NCBI RefSeq assembly: GCF_026230105.1
Contig: NC_079478.1
Location: forward strand, 35,417,653 to 35,481,652
Length of the DNA: 64,000 nucleotides
DNA from: Diorhabda sublineata
Lineage: Eukaryota; Arthropoda; Insecta; Coleoptera; Chrysomelidae
Direction: 5' to 3'
Below are positions 22,700-34,636 of the stretch, piece by piece. A model generated the notes under the pieces. That model worked only from the letters and a program-made list of their open reading frames with translations. It was not told the origin of the DNA and made no database searches. Each line of letters opens with the position of its first letter. Within the stretch, counting starts at the first letter, position 1. The position numbers and the translations under genes were made by a program.

Positions 22700-24397
22700 T
22701 TTTTCTCGTGTAGTTTTTATAATAAAATCAGTCTTGTACACGAAACTGATTGTTATTTCAGCTGAATTCGTTACTTAAGTAATAAATTAGGTTCTGCGAA
22801 TACCGGAAACTCGTTTCTTTTACATATCGATGTGTATTTTGAATAAAAAGTAAGGGAATATTTAGTTAATACTATTTCCGGTTTGTCTGCTTAATTATAT
22901 TCTAAACATTCCGCACAATATAGACGAGGTTGTTCGTCACCAAAAGACAAAATTTCGAGTTTGAGAACTTTGGTAAACACTATTTTTGTTAAACATATAC
23001 GAGGGTGGTTCAAATAGAAATCGGAATATTTGAATAAACGCGCGAAAAATTTAGTGGCCGCATTGAATATTAGATTGATCAGCCTGGATCGCATAACCTC
23101 ACTTTTTAGTTGCTAGAACAAGTTTTAACGTTACGTCTACTTTGTAAAAATAGTTATTTTAGAAGATAAGACGCGATAAACGGCTCAGTTACCGCAAAAT
23201 TTTAGCTGTATCTGAATTTTGAGCATAAATTCACACGTTGGGAAGTTTGCGCGCGTCTTCTACCGGAAAAAGCATCCGGAAAAGTGTCAAAAAATGTGTA
23301 GAGGATGGCCGATACTATCTGGAGAAACTGTAAAAAATTTCAGACCTGTAACTTAAATACCAAAATTTTATTTTTGACCAACATTTTTGTGGAAAATAAT
23401 ATTTATACTTTTATTTGAAATTTTTCTTAATTATTCGAAACTATTGAAATAAACAGTTTTAGTTTAAATATAAAGAAAAGCACGTTTTTCTCGTATGTTG
23501 ACAATTTCCAAGTCTATTTTCAAATATTTATTACCGAAATTTCATATTTATATAAAAAACAAAAAATAACTTTAAAATAATAACCGAACGGAAGTGGACC
23601 GGAGATATCAGTTACACGCAATGTTTAAATTAGCCTAAATAATTTTTTTAGCCCCATAAAAAATTGGTAAAATTATAATACTCAAAGTACAACTGTTCCT
23701 CTGCAGTATACAGTATAACAAATTTGTTAATAGTCAAGAATAAATTTCAATTTTTGAAAACCCATCAACTCAATGTTTTAACTGTTCGAAAACGTCTTTG
23801 TTTGAACTTATTACGCATGGCATCGATGTTTTATGGTACAACAGCTGATTTCGTACGCAATTCATCCTGTATCGACCACGATTGAATACGCAAAACCAGC
23901 GAAAACCTCGAGATGGCGCTTCATCACCAAAAGTCGAAGCGAGTTGATCGAACTCACTGCGGTTGGTTTGACAAACGTCAAATGTCATAGAAAAAAAAAT
24001 GTTACCAACATAAATGTTTCAAATATCCGTAAACAACTCAAATTATATGACAACACGTTCTGAGTACGTTCAACATTTAAAAACATCAAACTTCATGCTG
24101 GTAATGTCAAATTTGACAGCAGTAATAGACGTGGAAAAAAAAATAAAGAACGAAACAAAAATAAAAGTGATTGTAGATGAAAAGACCAAAATGATTAGAA
24201 AAATCGATACACCAATAGAAAATTAATAAAAATACGGAATAGCAATACAATTGAACGAAGTAATAAATTCAAGGCCGTTGTGCAATAGTTACTAATACGT
24301 AAATTGGCCCATTGACCTTTTTAAATATTATTTCGTGTTGTTTTTATGAATCTTATATTTCTAGACATGCAGACTTCGAATTATCATCATATCTATT
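22700..24397. other. Intergenic stretch with a possible mariner terminus
   Basis: At 22996 ATACGAGGGTGGTTCAAATA is followed by GAAATCGGA, which looks like a mariner-type terminal repeat. The plus-strand sequence after it is too decayed to follow. Open frames at 23770-24226 overlap on both strands and match nothing I recognise. Confidence 0.4.
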
Positions 24398-24452
24398 TAG
24401 TCCGGTCAATATAGACATTTAAAATAACTAAAACTTCCGAATATTAGTGGAA

Positions 24453-26682
24453 TTAGAAATCCCCATCGATCATTTGTGTGCTACAAAAGTTATTCGGAAT
24501 CAAAGGTCGAAATTTGAGGTTTTTTTTGGATTTTTCTCGAAAACGGTTAGTTTTATCAAAAAACTTCCTCAATCCTAAGTTGTAGATCTTAAAATTCTCT
24601 ACAATAATGGTCTTCGAGATTTTTTGCCTAAGAATTACCGTTCCTGAGATATCGCGATTATAAGAACGGAACCGCACATTGGGGCCATTACAAATAAAAT
24701 TTTAGAAATCCCCATCGATCATTTGTGTGCTACAAAAGTTATTCGGAATCAAAGGTCGAAATTTGAGGTTTTTTTTGGATTTTTCTCGAAAACGGTTAGT
24801 TTTATCAAAAAACTTCCTCAATCCTAAGTTGTAGATCTTAAAATTCTCTACAATAATGGTCTTCGAGATTTTTTTCCTAAGAATTATCGTTCCTGAGATA
24901 TCGCAATTATAAGAACGGAACCGCACATTGGGGCCATTACAAATAAAATTTTAGAAATCCCCATCGATCAGTTGTGTGCTACAAAAGTTATTCGGAATGA
25001 AAGATCGAAATTTGAGGTTTTTTTTGGATTTTTCTCGAAAACGGTTAGTTTTATCAAAAAACTTCCTCAATCCAAAGTTGTAGATCTTAAAATTCTCTAC
25101 AATAATGGTCTTCGAGATTTTTTTCCTAAAAATTACCGTTCCTGAGATATCGTGATTATAAGAACGGAACCGCACATTGGGGCCATTACAAATAAAATTT
25201 TAGAAATCCCCATCGATCATTTGTGTGCTGCAAAAGTTATTCGGAATGAAAGATCGAAATTTGAGGTTTTTTTTTGGATTTTTCTCGAAAACGGTTAGTT
25301 TTATCAAAAAATGTTCTCAATCCAAAGTTGTAGATCTTAAAATTCTCTACAATAATGGTCTTCGAGATTTTTTGCCTAAGAATTACCGTTCCTGAGATAT
25401 CGCGATTATAAGAACGGAACCGCACATTGGGGCCATTACAAATAAAATTTTAGAAATCCCCATCGATCATTTGTGTGCTACAAAAGTTATTCGGAATGAA
25501 AGATCGAAATTTGAGGTTTTTTTTGGATTTTTCTCGAAAACGGTTAGTTTTATCAAAAAACTTCCTCAATCCAAAGTTGTAGATCTTAAAATTCTCTAAA
25601 ATAATGGTCTTCGAGATTTTTTTCCTAAAAATTACCGTTCCTGAGATATCGTGATTATAAGAACGGAACCGCACATTGGGGCCATTACAAATAAAATTTT
25701 AGAAATCCCCATCGATCATTTGTGTGCTGCAAAAGTTATTCGGAATGAAAGATCGAAATTTGAGGTTTTTTTTTGGATTTTTCTCGAAAACGGTTAGTTT
25801 TATCAAAAAATGTCCTCAATCCAAAGTTGTAGATCTTAAAATTCTCTACAATAATGGTCTTCGAGATTTTTTGCCTAAGAATTACCGTTCCTGAGATATC
25901 GCGATTATAAGAACGGAACCGCACATTGGGGCCATTACAAATAAAATTTTAGAAATCCCCATCGATCATTTGTGTGCTACAAAAGTTATTCGGAATGAAA
26001 GATCGAAATTTGAGGTTTTTTTTGGATTTTTCTCGAAAACGGTTAGTTTTATCAAAAAACTTCCTCAATCCAAAGTTGTAGATCTTAAAATTCTCTAAAA
26101 TAATGGTCTTCGAGATTTTTTTCCTAAAAATTACCGTTCCTGAGATATCGTGATTATAAGAACGGAACCGCACATTGGGGCCATTACAAATAAAATTTTA
26201 GAAATCCCCATCGATCATTTGTGTGCTGCAAAAGTTATTCGGAATGAAAGATCGAAATTTGAGGTTTTTTTTTGGATTTTTCTCGAAAACGGTTAGTTTT
26301 ATCAAAAAATGTCCTCAATCCAAAGTTGTAGATCTTAAAATTCTCTACAATAATGGTCTTCGAGATTTTTTGCCTAAGAATTACCGTTCCTGAGATATCG
26401 CGATTATAAGAACGGAACCGCACATTGGGGCCATTACAAATAAAATTTTAGAAATCCCCATCGATCATTTGTGTGCTGCAAAAGTTATTCGGAATGAAAG
26501 ATCGAAATTTGAGGTTTTTTTTTGGATTTTTCTCGAAAACGGTTAGTTTTATCAAAAAATGTCCTCAATCCAAAGTTGTAGATCTTAAAATTCTCTACAA
26601 TAATGGTCTTCGAGATTTTTTGCCTAAGAATTACCGTTCCTGAGATATCGCGATTATAAGAACGGAACCGCACATTGGGGCC
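24453..26682. repeat. 249/250-bp satellite array, nine copies
   Basis: Copies begin AGAAATCCCCATCGATCATT and end GCACATTGGGGCCATTACAA. Each contains TTTTTCTCGAAAACGGTTAG, a GTAGATCTTAAAATTCTCTA block and CGTTCCTGAGATATCG. Start points recur at 24453, 24702 and 24951 (249 bp), then as a 499-bp dimer of a 250-bp and a 249-bp variant through about 26230, ending with two 250-bp copies. The variants differ in ATGTTCTC/ATGTCCTC versus CTTCCTC, and in TTGCCTAAGAATT versus TTCCTAAAAATT. Minus-strand open frames of 62-74 residues recur per copy and end at stops, so they are not read as genes. Confidence 0.95.
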
Positions 26683-26689
26683 AGTTCTA

Positions 26690-27240
26690 GCGCTAACGTT
26701 GGGCTATGTTAATATTTTTAAAAGCATCCAGACGTTGGAAGTTATAAGAAGCTGTCCATAAATCAATAAGCGAACCAAGTTGGTTTAAAGACCTCGAGGA
26801 TACTCCTGAACGAATACTGTCTTCAATTTTCTTGGTATAGAGCTTGTACGTGCTCGTTAAAGACTCTCTATTTTTTTTTAATTGAGCTACAGCATATTTG
26901 AGGCCTAAACATCGGCAACAGCGTTTCTATTTTTGTAGTCTTTGACTGTTGGATTCCATAAAACTAGTTTCGATTGATGAAGCTCTAAAAACAGTAAAAC
27001 GTTTTCGTTTCACCAAATCTCCTGTTACAGGACAAACATTGGGACAAATTCGGTGCCAGGCAATGTACTCGACCGTGGTTTCCACTGTAGGTCTACTCCA
27101 TGATAATTTTAGGATAAATCTACTTCAACAGTCAATGTCTTCTTCTATTTCATCTTCTTCATCTTCCTCTAGCTGGATGTTCATAAATTGTACTCAACTG
27201 GACATTTGAGCAAGACTAACCTTGGTACGTGCTGGAGACC
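26690..27240 (-). other. Unrecognised possible coding relic inside the putative transposon
   Basis: Minus-strand frames look protein-like but are broken. Near 27100-27190 there is an acidic run, NIQLEEDEEDEIEEDIDC. Near 26950-27080 a frame reads CPVTGDLVKRKRFTVFRASS, and near 26710-26850 another reads KIEDSIRSGVSSRSLNQLGS. I cannot assign them to a family. They may be the remnant of the element's own protein or of an unrelated gene it engulfed. Confidence 0.25.
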
Positions 27241-27724
27241 CGATTTGGCGCTACGACCCCTTTTTAGTGTTGAGGAGTTTTTCTGGAAGAGGTGGGAGTG
27301 AAGCTTTGATGGACTCCAGAGTATTATCTAACAATTTCCTGTCCTAGTCTTCTGGGTTTAGTTGCTTGCCTAGACATGTTTGAACTTGGTTGTATTTGTA
27401 TTGGAGTTGAAGAATAGTGCTAACACATTAACATCTTCACCAACTACGATTGTTGTGTTTGTTGCATTAAATTATGTTGCTGTTTCGATTATGAGGACAT
27501 CTGCGTCATTTTGAGCGACGCTGCAATATACGCAGCTGTTAATTTTACACTTAACATGGAAACGAAACGAGATTTATTGTTTTGAGGTTTTTTTTTGATA
27601 AAACTTAGCGTTTTCGAGAAAAATCCACTGGGGACTTTATTTGCAATAATAAACCACCAATATTTGGCTTTACGGGAATTTTTGTTATTCGACCACTATT
27701 TCTATGTCTAAATTGACCGGACTA

Positions 27725-28020
27725 TATTAGAGAATATTTATTTTTTTCGTCTTATAATACGAGGTGTTTTTATAATGAGAATATTTCTAAAACTAAATCG
27801 ATTTTTAGACGTTCTGTTTGTTTTTATTTCATACATACAAAAGAAAAATAATTAAAAACTTTATTATTAATTATTTGCTTACGAACTTTATTCATCTATA
27901 CATATAAATCTAATAGAAATTTTTATAATTATTATAAATCATACTGTCACAAATGATGCGTAGTAAATCAGTTACACTTAAGTTATATAGGCCAGTATTT
28001 GAAAAAAGTTTTTTTTCTAA
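27725..28020. other. AT-rich spacer
   Basis: Nothing supported between the putative element end and the Tc1-like relic. Confidence 0.5.
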
Positions 28021-28029
28021 TTTAATTTA

Positions 28030-28830
28030 GTTGATTATTTGTTGATAAAAACAAAATTTGGTTTACATTTTGTTGTAAAACACAGAACCGTATTGCCAAA
28101 TGTAACGAACGCGTTCTAAAATGTTTTTTAAGCTTTTCCTCAAGCTTCCAGACAATCCATTCTCTCCATGGATCGAAAAAGTTCTTTCCCCATTCATCAA
28201 AGAACGCAAATGCGGGATTTCCATCCCGAACAGAATGCTCGATAGGATATAAATCCGGGCTACGCGCTGGACAATCCATAGCGGCAATTTCGACATCCTG
28301 TAAATATTACCGTACGGAAACTACAGTATCTGGACGGGCATTGTCCTGAATTACGATGAAGTATTCGTTAATAATTTCAATAAAAACCAACTAGGTGTTT
28401 GCTTCCATTAAAATGTCTGCCCAAACCATCCAGGAACCTCCTCCAAAAGCCAATTTTTTTCCAGGTCTTCTGTAGATTTGTCGCAATTAACGTTGACTGT
28501 TTGGTTGGATTAATTTGGAGGTTAGCGGCTGACAGTCCTCACAGCCACTCATCCAGTTTCTCTGAGCTCTTACTGGACTTAAGCATGAATCGGTCATCTT
28601 TCCGGGATGTAGACCACATCAGCGCACTGGCCATTTTTCGCTGATTATTGCCTCGGCGTAATAGGGTAACTGTTTGAGCAGCTGATACTCTCGACGATGT
28701 TTTGGTCCGTACGACTGCGCTAGATGGTTTTCCTTTTAGCGCATTTGTGACATCAAACGATTTAAGTTCGTTACTGGGTACTCAGACTTACCTAAATCAG
28801 CTTCAACAGCTTCTACCTCCAATAAGAGAT
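28030..28830 (-). pseudogene. Decayed Tc1-like transposase
   Basis: The minus strand shows, in order, an EADLGKSEYPVTNLNRL-like N-terminal block (about 28800), DDRFMLKSSKSSE (about 28590, the degraded SDESRF region), a frame-broken W..V.....FGGG-type region (about 28450), FVIQDNARPDTVVSVRYLQD (about 28330), and AMDCPARSPDLYPIEH (about 28265), the catalytic DWPA.SPDLNPIEH motif. The acidic residues of the last two blocks survive, but stops and frameshifts make the copy inactive. Confidence 0.85.
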
Positions 28831-28929
28831 ATATGAATTTAAATATTCATTCGGTAAACAAAAAATGGAATTTGGGACTTATTCGAATTGATAAATCGCC
28901 GACTAAAAATCGGCTTTTGGTGTTTCATA

Positions 28930-29700
28930 GATGCAGATATTGTTGCAATAGTGACTGATGGTCCAAATCCTGTAAATGAGACTACCAGTGATGATATTGA
29001 TGACTCGAATGATGATAATGAAGGACTAGACTCAAGATTTAGTCATTGAAACTGGTAATGGTCGGGATTTGACTTACGATGATCGAAATATTAATGATTT
29101 GGTAAAGAAAGTTGGTAAAGTGGTTCTTATTTTCAAAAGATTGTCCTTGAAAAATGATGGAAACATGGAAGAGAGCTTAATTTACTACTCGAATGTAAAA
29201 CGCGCCGGAACAGTCTCTTTACAATGCTGGAGCGAGTTGGTCTTTTAAAAACAAGCGTAAAAAAGGCACTTTTTGATCCTGTACCATTTGAAGAGTCAGA
29301 TTTTCAACTCATTAGTGAGATAATCAAAGTATTGGCGTCAGTTAAATTATCTGTAGAAGCACTTTGTGGTTCCGATGCCAATTTGTGCACTCGATGAGAC
29401 ATTCAAGTTTCTTTTTCAAGAATTGCGTGGCAGTGACTCAATTTTGGCTTCTAAATTGAAGGCACGTTTAGTTAATCGCTTGAAAGATCGTCGACTGAGA
29501 AGACTGAGTCGGAGACTGATTGTGATGTCCAAGCAAGATGACTATAAAAAGATAGTGATAGTGAAAACAGTATGAAAACTATAAATCCTGAAGCACATAA
29601 AGAAACTGATCTTTCTGAGATAATTAACCAAGAAATGAATCTTTATGAGGCTGGTTCCACACGAGGTTATAATTTGGACAAGGCTTCCTCCAACTTCCAT
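28930..29700 (+). pseudogene. Decayed hAT-family transposase
   Basis: Plus-strand frames give LTYDDRNINDLVKKVGKVV (near 29070), a broken T.WNSL..ML.R region at 29205-29250 (CTCTTTACAATGCTGGAGCG), FEESDFQLISEIIKVL-like sequence (near 29290-29340), and ALDETFKFLFQELRGSDSIL then ASKLKARLVNRLKDRR (29385-29500). This follows the order of insect hAT transposases: conserved core, then a helix-rich region between catalytic blocks. Frame changes occur near 29240 and 29360. The true RxRWNSL motif is lost. Confidence 0.7.
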
Positions 29701-29749
29701 CGAGCCTGAACGCGCGCTGCTTCATATTCGTGCAACAAATTAAGAAGTA

Positions 29750-30380
29750 TGCTTTCAGATGAAGCATTCAATTGATTTTTTCAAGTTTATTGTAAAATAA
29801 AATAAACAAACTGAGCAATAATTTATTAAACTATTAATTAAGGGCCTAGTTTGTTAATTTTAATGGAAGAAATTATAATTTTGTTTTGTTTTTGAAGGTT
29901 TAAAATGAAAGGTTGATTTCGATATGTTTTACTTTCTTTTTGCTACCATTTTCTATTACCAATACAATCCCGGGACTAGAAAAATCGATAGGGATCAAAT
30001 CCTGTACTCTCAAGGTCAGCCCTGCAGAGGAAAGTGTTTTCCTATATCGGGCCTCTCCAAATTCTAAATCCAAGCGGACGCGAAAAACGTTTTTACTCAT
30101 TTGGAGCTGTTAAAAACCGATTAAGGAAAGGGAAACGTGCAATAAATCCTTCTAGATATTTTATTCATATGATCGACGAGTTTTTATTTTCATATTAACT
30201 TTAACCGGCCTAATTAGACCGTGGCCATTTGCCAAAAAAACATCATATGGAAATTTACTTCTATCAATAAAAAGTAAATATTTCAATAATCTAATTTATT
30301 ATTTTATTTGCAGATTTGATCCTATATACGAAGCCGTTCCTAGATGTATTGCATCAGTGTATCATCATCGACCGCCGTGA
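29750..30380. other. Upstream flank of the secreted-protein gene
   Basis: No repeat was recognised. A CAG acceptor-like site at 30311-30313 precedes short open stretches, so an untranslated exon of the downstream gene could begin at 30314. This is unproven. Confidence 0.4.
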
Positions 30381-30381
30381 T

Positions 30382-30388
30382 TATAAAA
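30382..30388 (+). promoter_or_regulatory. TATA box candidate for the secreted-protein gene
   Basis: TATAAAA lies 73 bases before the ATG at 30461, which leaves room for transcription to start about 30 bases downstream and a short leader. If the acceptor at 30311 is used instead, this string is simply part of a leader exon. Confidence 0.4.
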
Positions 30389-30460
30389 AGAAGGATACGA
30401 GTTTATGTGTCGACGACGTGGTGCCCTTAATATGACTTAAGTCAAATATACTTTCAAGTG

Positions 30461-31585
30461 ATGAATATGTGGAAATTCGTGCTAGTTTCGGTTCTGTATT
30501 TTTCATCTTGTTCGTGTTATCCCGCGAAACCGCTAAATGAAAGATCCCCCGATTTAACATGGGAAGCCTGGTTATTAGTAGACGATCATAATCAGAATAA
30601 ACAAATTTCAGAAGGTGTTTTAAGACGAAGAATCACCCCCAAATCGGTGTTTATAGCGCCGACGTTTAGCCCCGAATCTTTACCGGCTTGCGCCGAAGGT
30701 TACAGCTCCGATCACTTAGGAAGATGTATTAGAATCATCAAGTTAGATCAAGCGGCTCACTATGATTTCCTCATTGAAAAATTGAAAGAAAAATTCAATC
30801 CTATAGATTACGACGACTATTACGACGACGATATCCAAACACCAGGTCCTTATCAAGTTAATATCCCGTTGGGGCTTCAAAATGACGAAACTATCGAGGA
30901 ATCAGACGTAGCCATCGTGGTCTCCCCAACTAAACCCCAATATCAGGAAAGTAAACTCGATAAAAGAGATGACGTAGTCGAGGAAAATCTACAAGAAAAT
31001 TTAAAAACTACGATAGAATCTACGACGACTGAAATAACTGATACGACAACTCAAGTTACTACAGAAACTACCGTAGCAGTTACAGATGAAACTACAACGG
31101 CAGAAACTACTTCTAATTCCGATTGGAATGTAGAAAATAAAACTACAACGACGTCTTCGTCCAACTTAGTGCGGTTTCCCGATGAACCCGAGACAAAAAC
31201 TCTAATACAATCCCGCGTCAAGTTTCCTAGTGACGACGAAGCGCTACTCTCCCAAATTCCCCCATCGGTGAATCACAATCCCAGATCTATTCACGAATCC
31301 CAGCAATCGGACGAACCTATCATAGATTTCGATCTTATTAAATTTCGAGATTCTACTTCCCGGTTACCGGAAGATGCTTTAAGCAGAAGGAACCGCGATA
31401 AAAATAATGGTTTGTTTGTGTTGCCTCCTAGATGGACTGATAGCAACTATCGAAGACCCGTGGTTTTGAGGTTTTCCAGGAAACATGCCTATCTGGATAT
31501 GGAGCAGTTCAAAAAACCTAATTATTATAGGTCGATACCTACCGATGATTTTGCTTATTTGTTCAAATTCAAACACAAAAGGTGA
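30461..31585 (+). CDS. Secreted protein, 374 aa, uncharacterised (possible Fog-like N-terminal domain)
   Basis: A single uninterrupted frame encodes 374 residues. Residues 1-19 (MNMWKFVLVSVLYFSSCSC) form a clear signal peptide. Residues 33-100 look like a compact conserved region: WEAWLLVDD (34-42), RRRITPKSVFIAP (55-67), then CAEGYSSDHLGRC (77-89), the only cysteine pair in the mature chain and probably a disulfide. An acidic run YDDYYDDD follows near 120. A Thr-rich segment (about 180-225) could carry O-glycans. The C-terminal 60 residues are basic and aromatic. The start is the first in-frame ATG after a short leader. The N-terminal pattern reminds me of the N-terminal domain of insect folded-gastrulation (Fog) ligands, but I cannot confirm this. 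Gene prediction is strong; function is unknown. Confidence 0.85.
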   Translation: MNMWKFVLVSVLYFSSCSCYPAKPLNERSPDLTWEAWLLVDDHNQNKQISEGVLRRRITPKSVFIAPTFSPESLPACAEGYSSDHLGRCIRIIKLDQAAHYDFLIEKLKEKFNPIDYDDYYDDDIQTPGPYQVNIPLGLQNDETIEESDVAIVVSPTKPQYQESKLDKRDDVVEENLQENLKTTIESTTTEITDTTTQVTTETTVAVTDETTTAETTSNSDWNVENKTTTTSSSNLVRFPDEPETKTLIQSRVKFPSDDEALLSQIPPSVNHNPRSIHESQQSDEPIIDFDLIKFRDSTSRLPEDALSRRNRDKNNGLFVLPPRWTDSNYRRPVVLRFSRKHAYLDMEQFKKPNYYRSIPTDDFAYLFKFKHKR

Positions 31586-31849
31586 TTTAGTTCGTGTATA
31601 GTTTAGATGTTTTACTGTATCAGTACTTGAATTTCGTTCAAGGGCGGTCCTCGTTCTTCACAAAATTAACAAATATTTGCGTCGACCATCGTATCTGCAA
31701 TACGTCAAAACGTCATAAACAGTTTTGTAGCTTTTTAATTATTTCATCGAAAAATCGTTTTCTTCATTTTTATAGTAAAAGTTGTTGCCTCGTCGTGTAG
31801 GTTAAAAAGTTTTTTTTCGTCGTATTCCGTTCTCAAAACTTGTACAGGA

Positions 31850-33260
31850 TATTTCTTCTTTCTTTTTTGTTTTTATTATATAATCTCGCCATCTATATTC
31901 GATTTAATTAAAGTCTTCTCGTTCTTTTTCTAAATTTTAAATCCTTTTTTCTTCTATTTAGATGTCATAACATGAATAAGGCATTTCTTCTTTTTTGTTT
32001 CAACATTCTTTTGTCCCGCCATATTCGATTAACCGATATCTTTCTTCTTCTAGTCTAAAATTTGTTACGTTATTCAAATTTTGAATTTCTTTTTCTTCTT
32101 TTTCATTAAATTAACCCAAACAAAGCATTTCGTCTTTTTGTTTCACAATTCTTTTGTTCCGCCATATTTTATTCAACCGATGGTTATCTTGTTCTAGCTC
32201 TCCACTAAAATTTATCTGGAATTCCCTTATCTTCTATTTCGCTGTTGTCATATCTGAAACGAGGCATTTCTTCTTGTTTTGAATCCTTTTATCTCGCAAA
32301 CAACATTTAAAATAATCAAGGTCTTTCTTCTTATGGTTCTCTGCTAAAATTTTCTACGTCATTCAAATTTTGAATCTATTTTTCTTCTATTACAACACAA
32401 ACAAAGTATTTCTTCTTTTTTTTAGCAATTCTTCTGTCTCGCCATCTTTGATTTAACCGATGTGGTTAGTCTTCTAGCTCTCTACTAAAATTTGCTAAGC
32501 TTTATAATATTTGAAATTCTTTTTCTTCTATTTCGTTATCAACATTTAATTCAATGTCTCCTAAATCTTAAATTTCTTCATCTTCTCCTATTTCGCTGTC
32601 AAATCTAGTACAGGACATTTCTTCTTTTATCTCGATTCTTCTGTATCACTTTCTTCTTCTAATTCTTTACCAAAATTTGCCACGTCTTCTAGATTTTGAA
32701 TCCCTTTTCTTCTCTTTTGAAATCATAACTCGAACAAGGCTTTTTTTTATTTTTTGTTTCAATACTTCTAGTTCTAGCAAAATTTGTACCATCTCCTAGA
32801 TTTTCAATATTTTTTTATTCTACTTCATTGTTAATACGCGAACTGAGAGTTTCTTCTTCTTCTTCAATTTTTCTATATCAAGCAAAATTCAATTCAATCG
32901 AGGCCATTCTTCTTTAAGCTTTCAACCAAAATTTTCCACGTGTTTTTCTTCTATTTCGTTGTCTTAAGGCATTTCTTCTTTTTACTGAATTCTTCTAGAT
33001 TTTAAATCTCTTTGTCATAATTCGAACTGGGAAGCTTCTTCTTTTTTTTCTAATTCTTCTATCTCGCAATCGACATCTAATTTAATCGAGGCCTTTCTTC
33101 TTTAAGGTGTCAACCAAAATTTTCCACGTCTTTTTCTTCTATTTCTTCTTATAATTTCTCTACCAAAATTTGACATCAAAACTGATAGGTGACATTTCTT
33201 CTTTTTTTTCCACTTCTTGTATCTCATCGTCAACTTCTGAATAGAGTTTTTACGATGATT
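31850..33260. repeat. T-rich degenerate repeat downstream of the secreted-protein gene
   Basis: A loose unit of roughly 130-150 bp recurs about nine times. It has GGCATTTCTTCTTTT, then ATTCTT(T/C)TGTCTCGCCAT, then a GATTTAACCGA-like segment, CTAGCTCT(A/C)TACTAAAATTT, and TTGAATCTTTTTCTTCTATTTCG. Copies are far more diverged than in the other arrays and the T/C bias is strong. It starts about 265 bases after the stop codon and could lie in a long 3' UTR. An AATAAA occurs only much later (33713 and near 34540). Confidence 0.6.
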
Positions 33261-34630
33261 TCTCGAGTTCATTCATTCATTTCACAAAAATTTTACTCAC
33301 TCCTCCAAGATGAGAATTAGTTTGACCCATTTACTAAATTGATTTAATAGATACGACCTTACAACAGTTAGTAAATATGGTCGAGATATATCTTTTAAAA
33401 CTTTTGCAGATGCAATAACAATAACGGGACCACTCTGTATATATTTTCGTCTTGTCGTAATTCGGCTTCTTTTTTTTAAATATCCAATAATCGAAATTAC
33501 CTTATACAAAATTTGTTTCGTATTTTGAGAATTGTTGCAAGTATTTTTTTAAAAATCTCGACAATATCACAAAATCTATTGTAATGTACTAAATTGTCAG
33601 TAATTGAAAAAAATCTAGTTATTATAGCCATAATAAAAATTGGTGCAGACGTATAAAAAATACTACACAGTAATTATCCACAATTTATAGCTTAACCGGT
33701 GTTGCCAGACTCAATAAAGTTATAATTTTTTAATAAAGTAAAAAATAAACCTTCTAAATTGAATTAAAGAGATAAATAACTTGATTTTTGACGTTTGAAA
33801 ACGTATTTTTTTATTTTCTTCATTAATACCAGTTTTCTCTGTTTTAAACTGGATTTTTTATTTTAATTTTGTACATTACATTTTATTTTCAGTATTAAAT
33901 TCGTCAAACATCACTTAATTATTTTTATATTAACCTTGTATAAATATAAATCCCAAACTATGTTGCCAAACCGTTCAATGAAAAGCTGGAAAAACTTTGT
34001 AAAACCTTGTTTATATTCTTATGGATATAAAAAAAAACAGTTTATTAAATTTTCTTAACGTACATTTAACAAAAAAATTCTCAAGTAAAATGATTTTTAT
34101 AAACAATAGATTCCATATAAGACGGAAACGTCAAAAATGTTGTATACATGGCAACACTACCAAGATAAATTTTACGTATATTTCAGTTGAGAACATCCAT
34201 GCTTGTTTCGTTGTGTTGGGATTTATATATACAATACATTGACATGTTTCAGAAGTAAAATATAATCATACTCGTATATATTTCAATGTACAAATTGTAT
34301 AGTACGTATATTAAATATTGATGTATATATTATGTAAAGTGAAAATATGAAATATATCAACAAACTACGAGTTTTTAAAAAAAATATTTTGACAGCAAAC
34401 TGTATGAATATATTTTATATTTTTACTTATACACCAGGGCCTAACTGTACTAAGTAGAGGTATTATTTATTGTTATATAAATGTTTTAATAATAATGTAA
34501 TTGTCGTGCCAGTATATCCAATAAAACAATATAAACTTACATTTCTTTAATTAATCCCTTACAACTTTTATATATAATTATGTTTCTATCTTCATTTTGA
34601 CACTCTAAACGTTGTTCTAAAGTCTAACGT
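33261..34630. other. AT-rich stretch, nothing recognised
   Basis: There is no supported gene. CAATAAA-type signals occur at 33713 and near 34540. Confidence 0.5.
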
Positions 34631-34636
34631 TTTAAA

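Larger units (their letters stand above)
24400..27722. mobile_element. Putative transposon with terminal inverted repeats enclosing a satellite array
   Basis: The left end (24400 on) reads GTCCGGTCAATATAGACAT and the right end, read inward on the minus strand from 27722, reads GTCCGGTCAATTTAGACAT: 18 of 19 positions match. Each end is flanked outside by TA (24398-24399 and 27723-27724), a plausible TA target duplication. Inside are the 249/250-bp array, about 900 bp of unrecognised sequence, and a right subterminal part that contains an inverted 34-bp match to the satellite monomer at 27593-27626. No transposase was recognised, so a non-autonomous element is the best reading. Confidence 0.55.

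Noticed and set aside
24453..26673. Recurrent 62-74 residue frames beginning MRFRSYN, considered as a small-protein gene family
   Set aside because: One frame per 249/250-bp satellite copy, truncated wherever the T-run length changes; no coding-type substitution pattern is apparent.
33297..33509. Minus-strand 70-aa open frame with a basic N-terminus
   Set aside because: It shows no recognised family and lies in AT-rich sequence next to a degenerate repeat; best taken as chance or old transposon debris.
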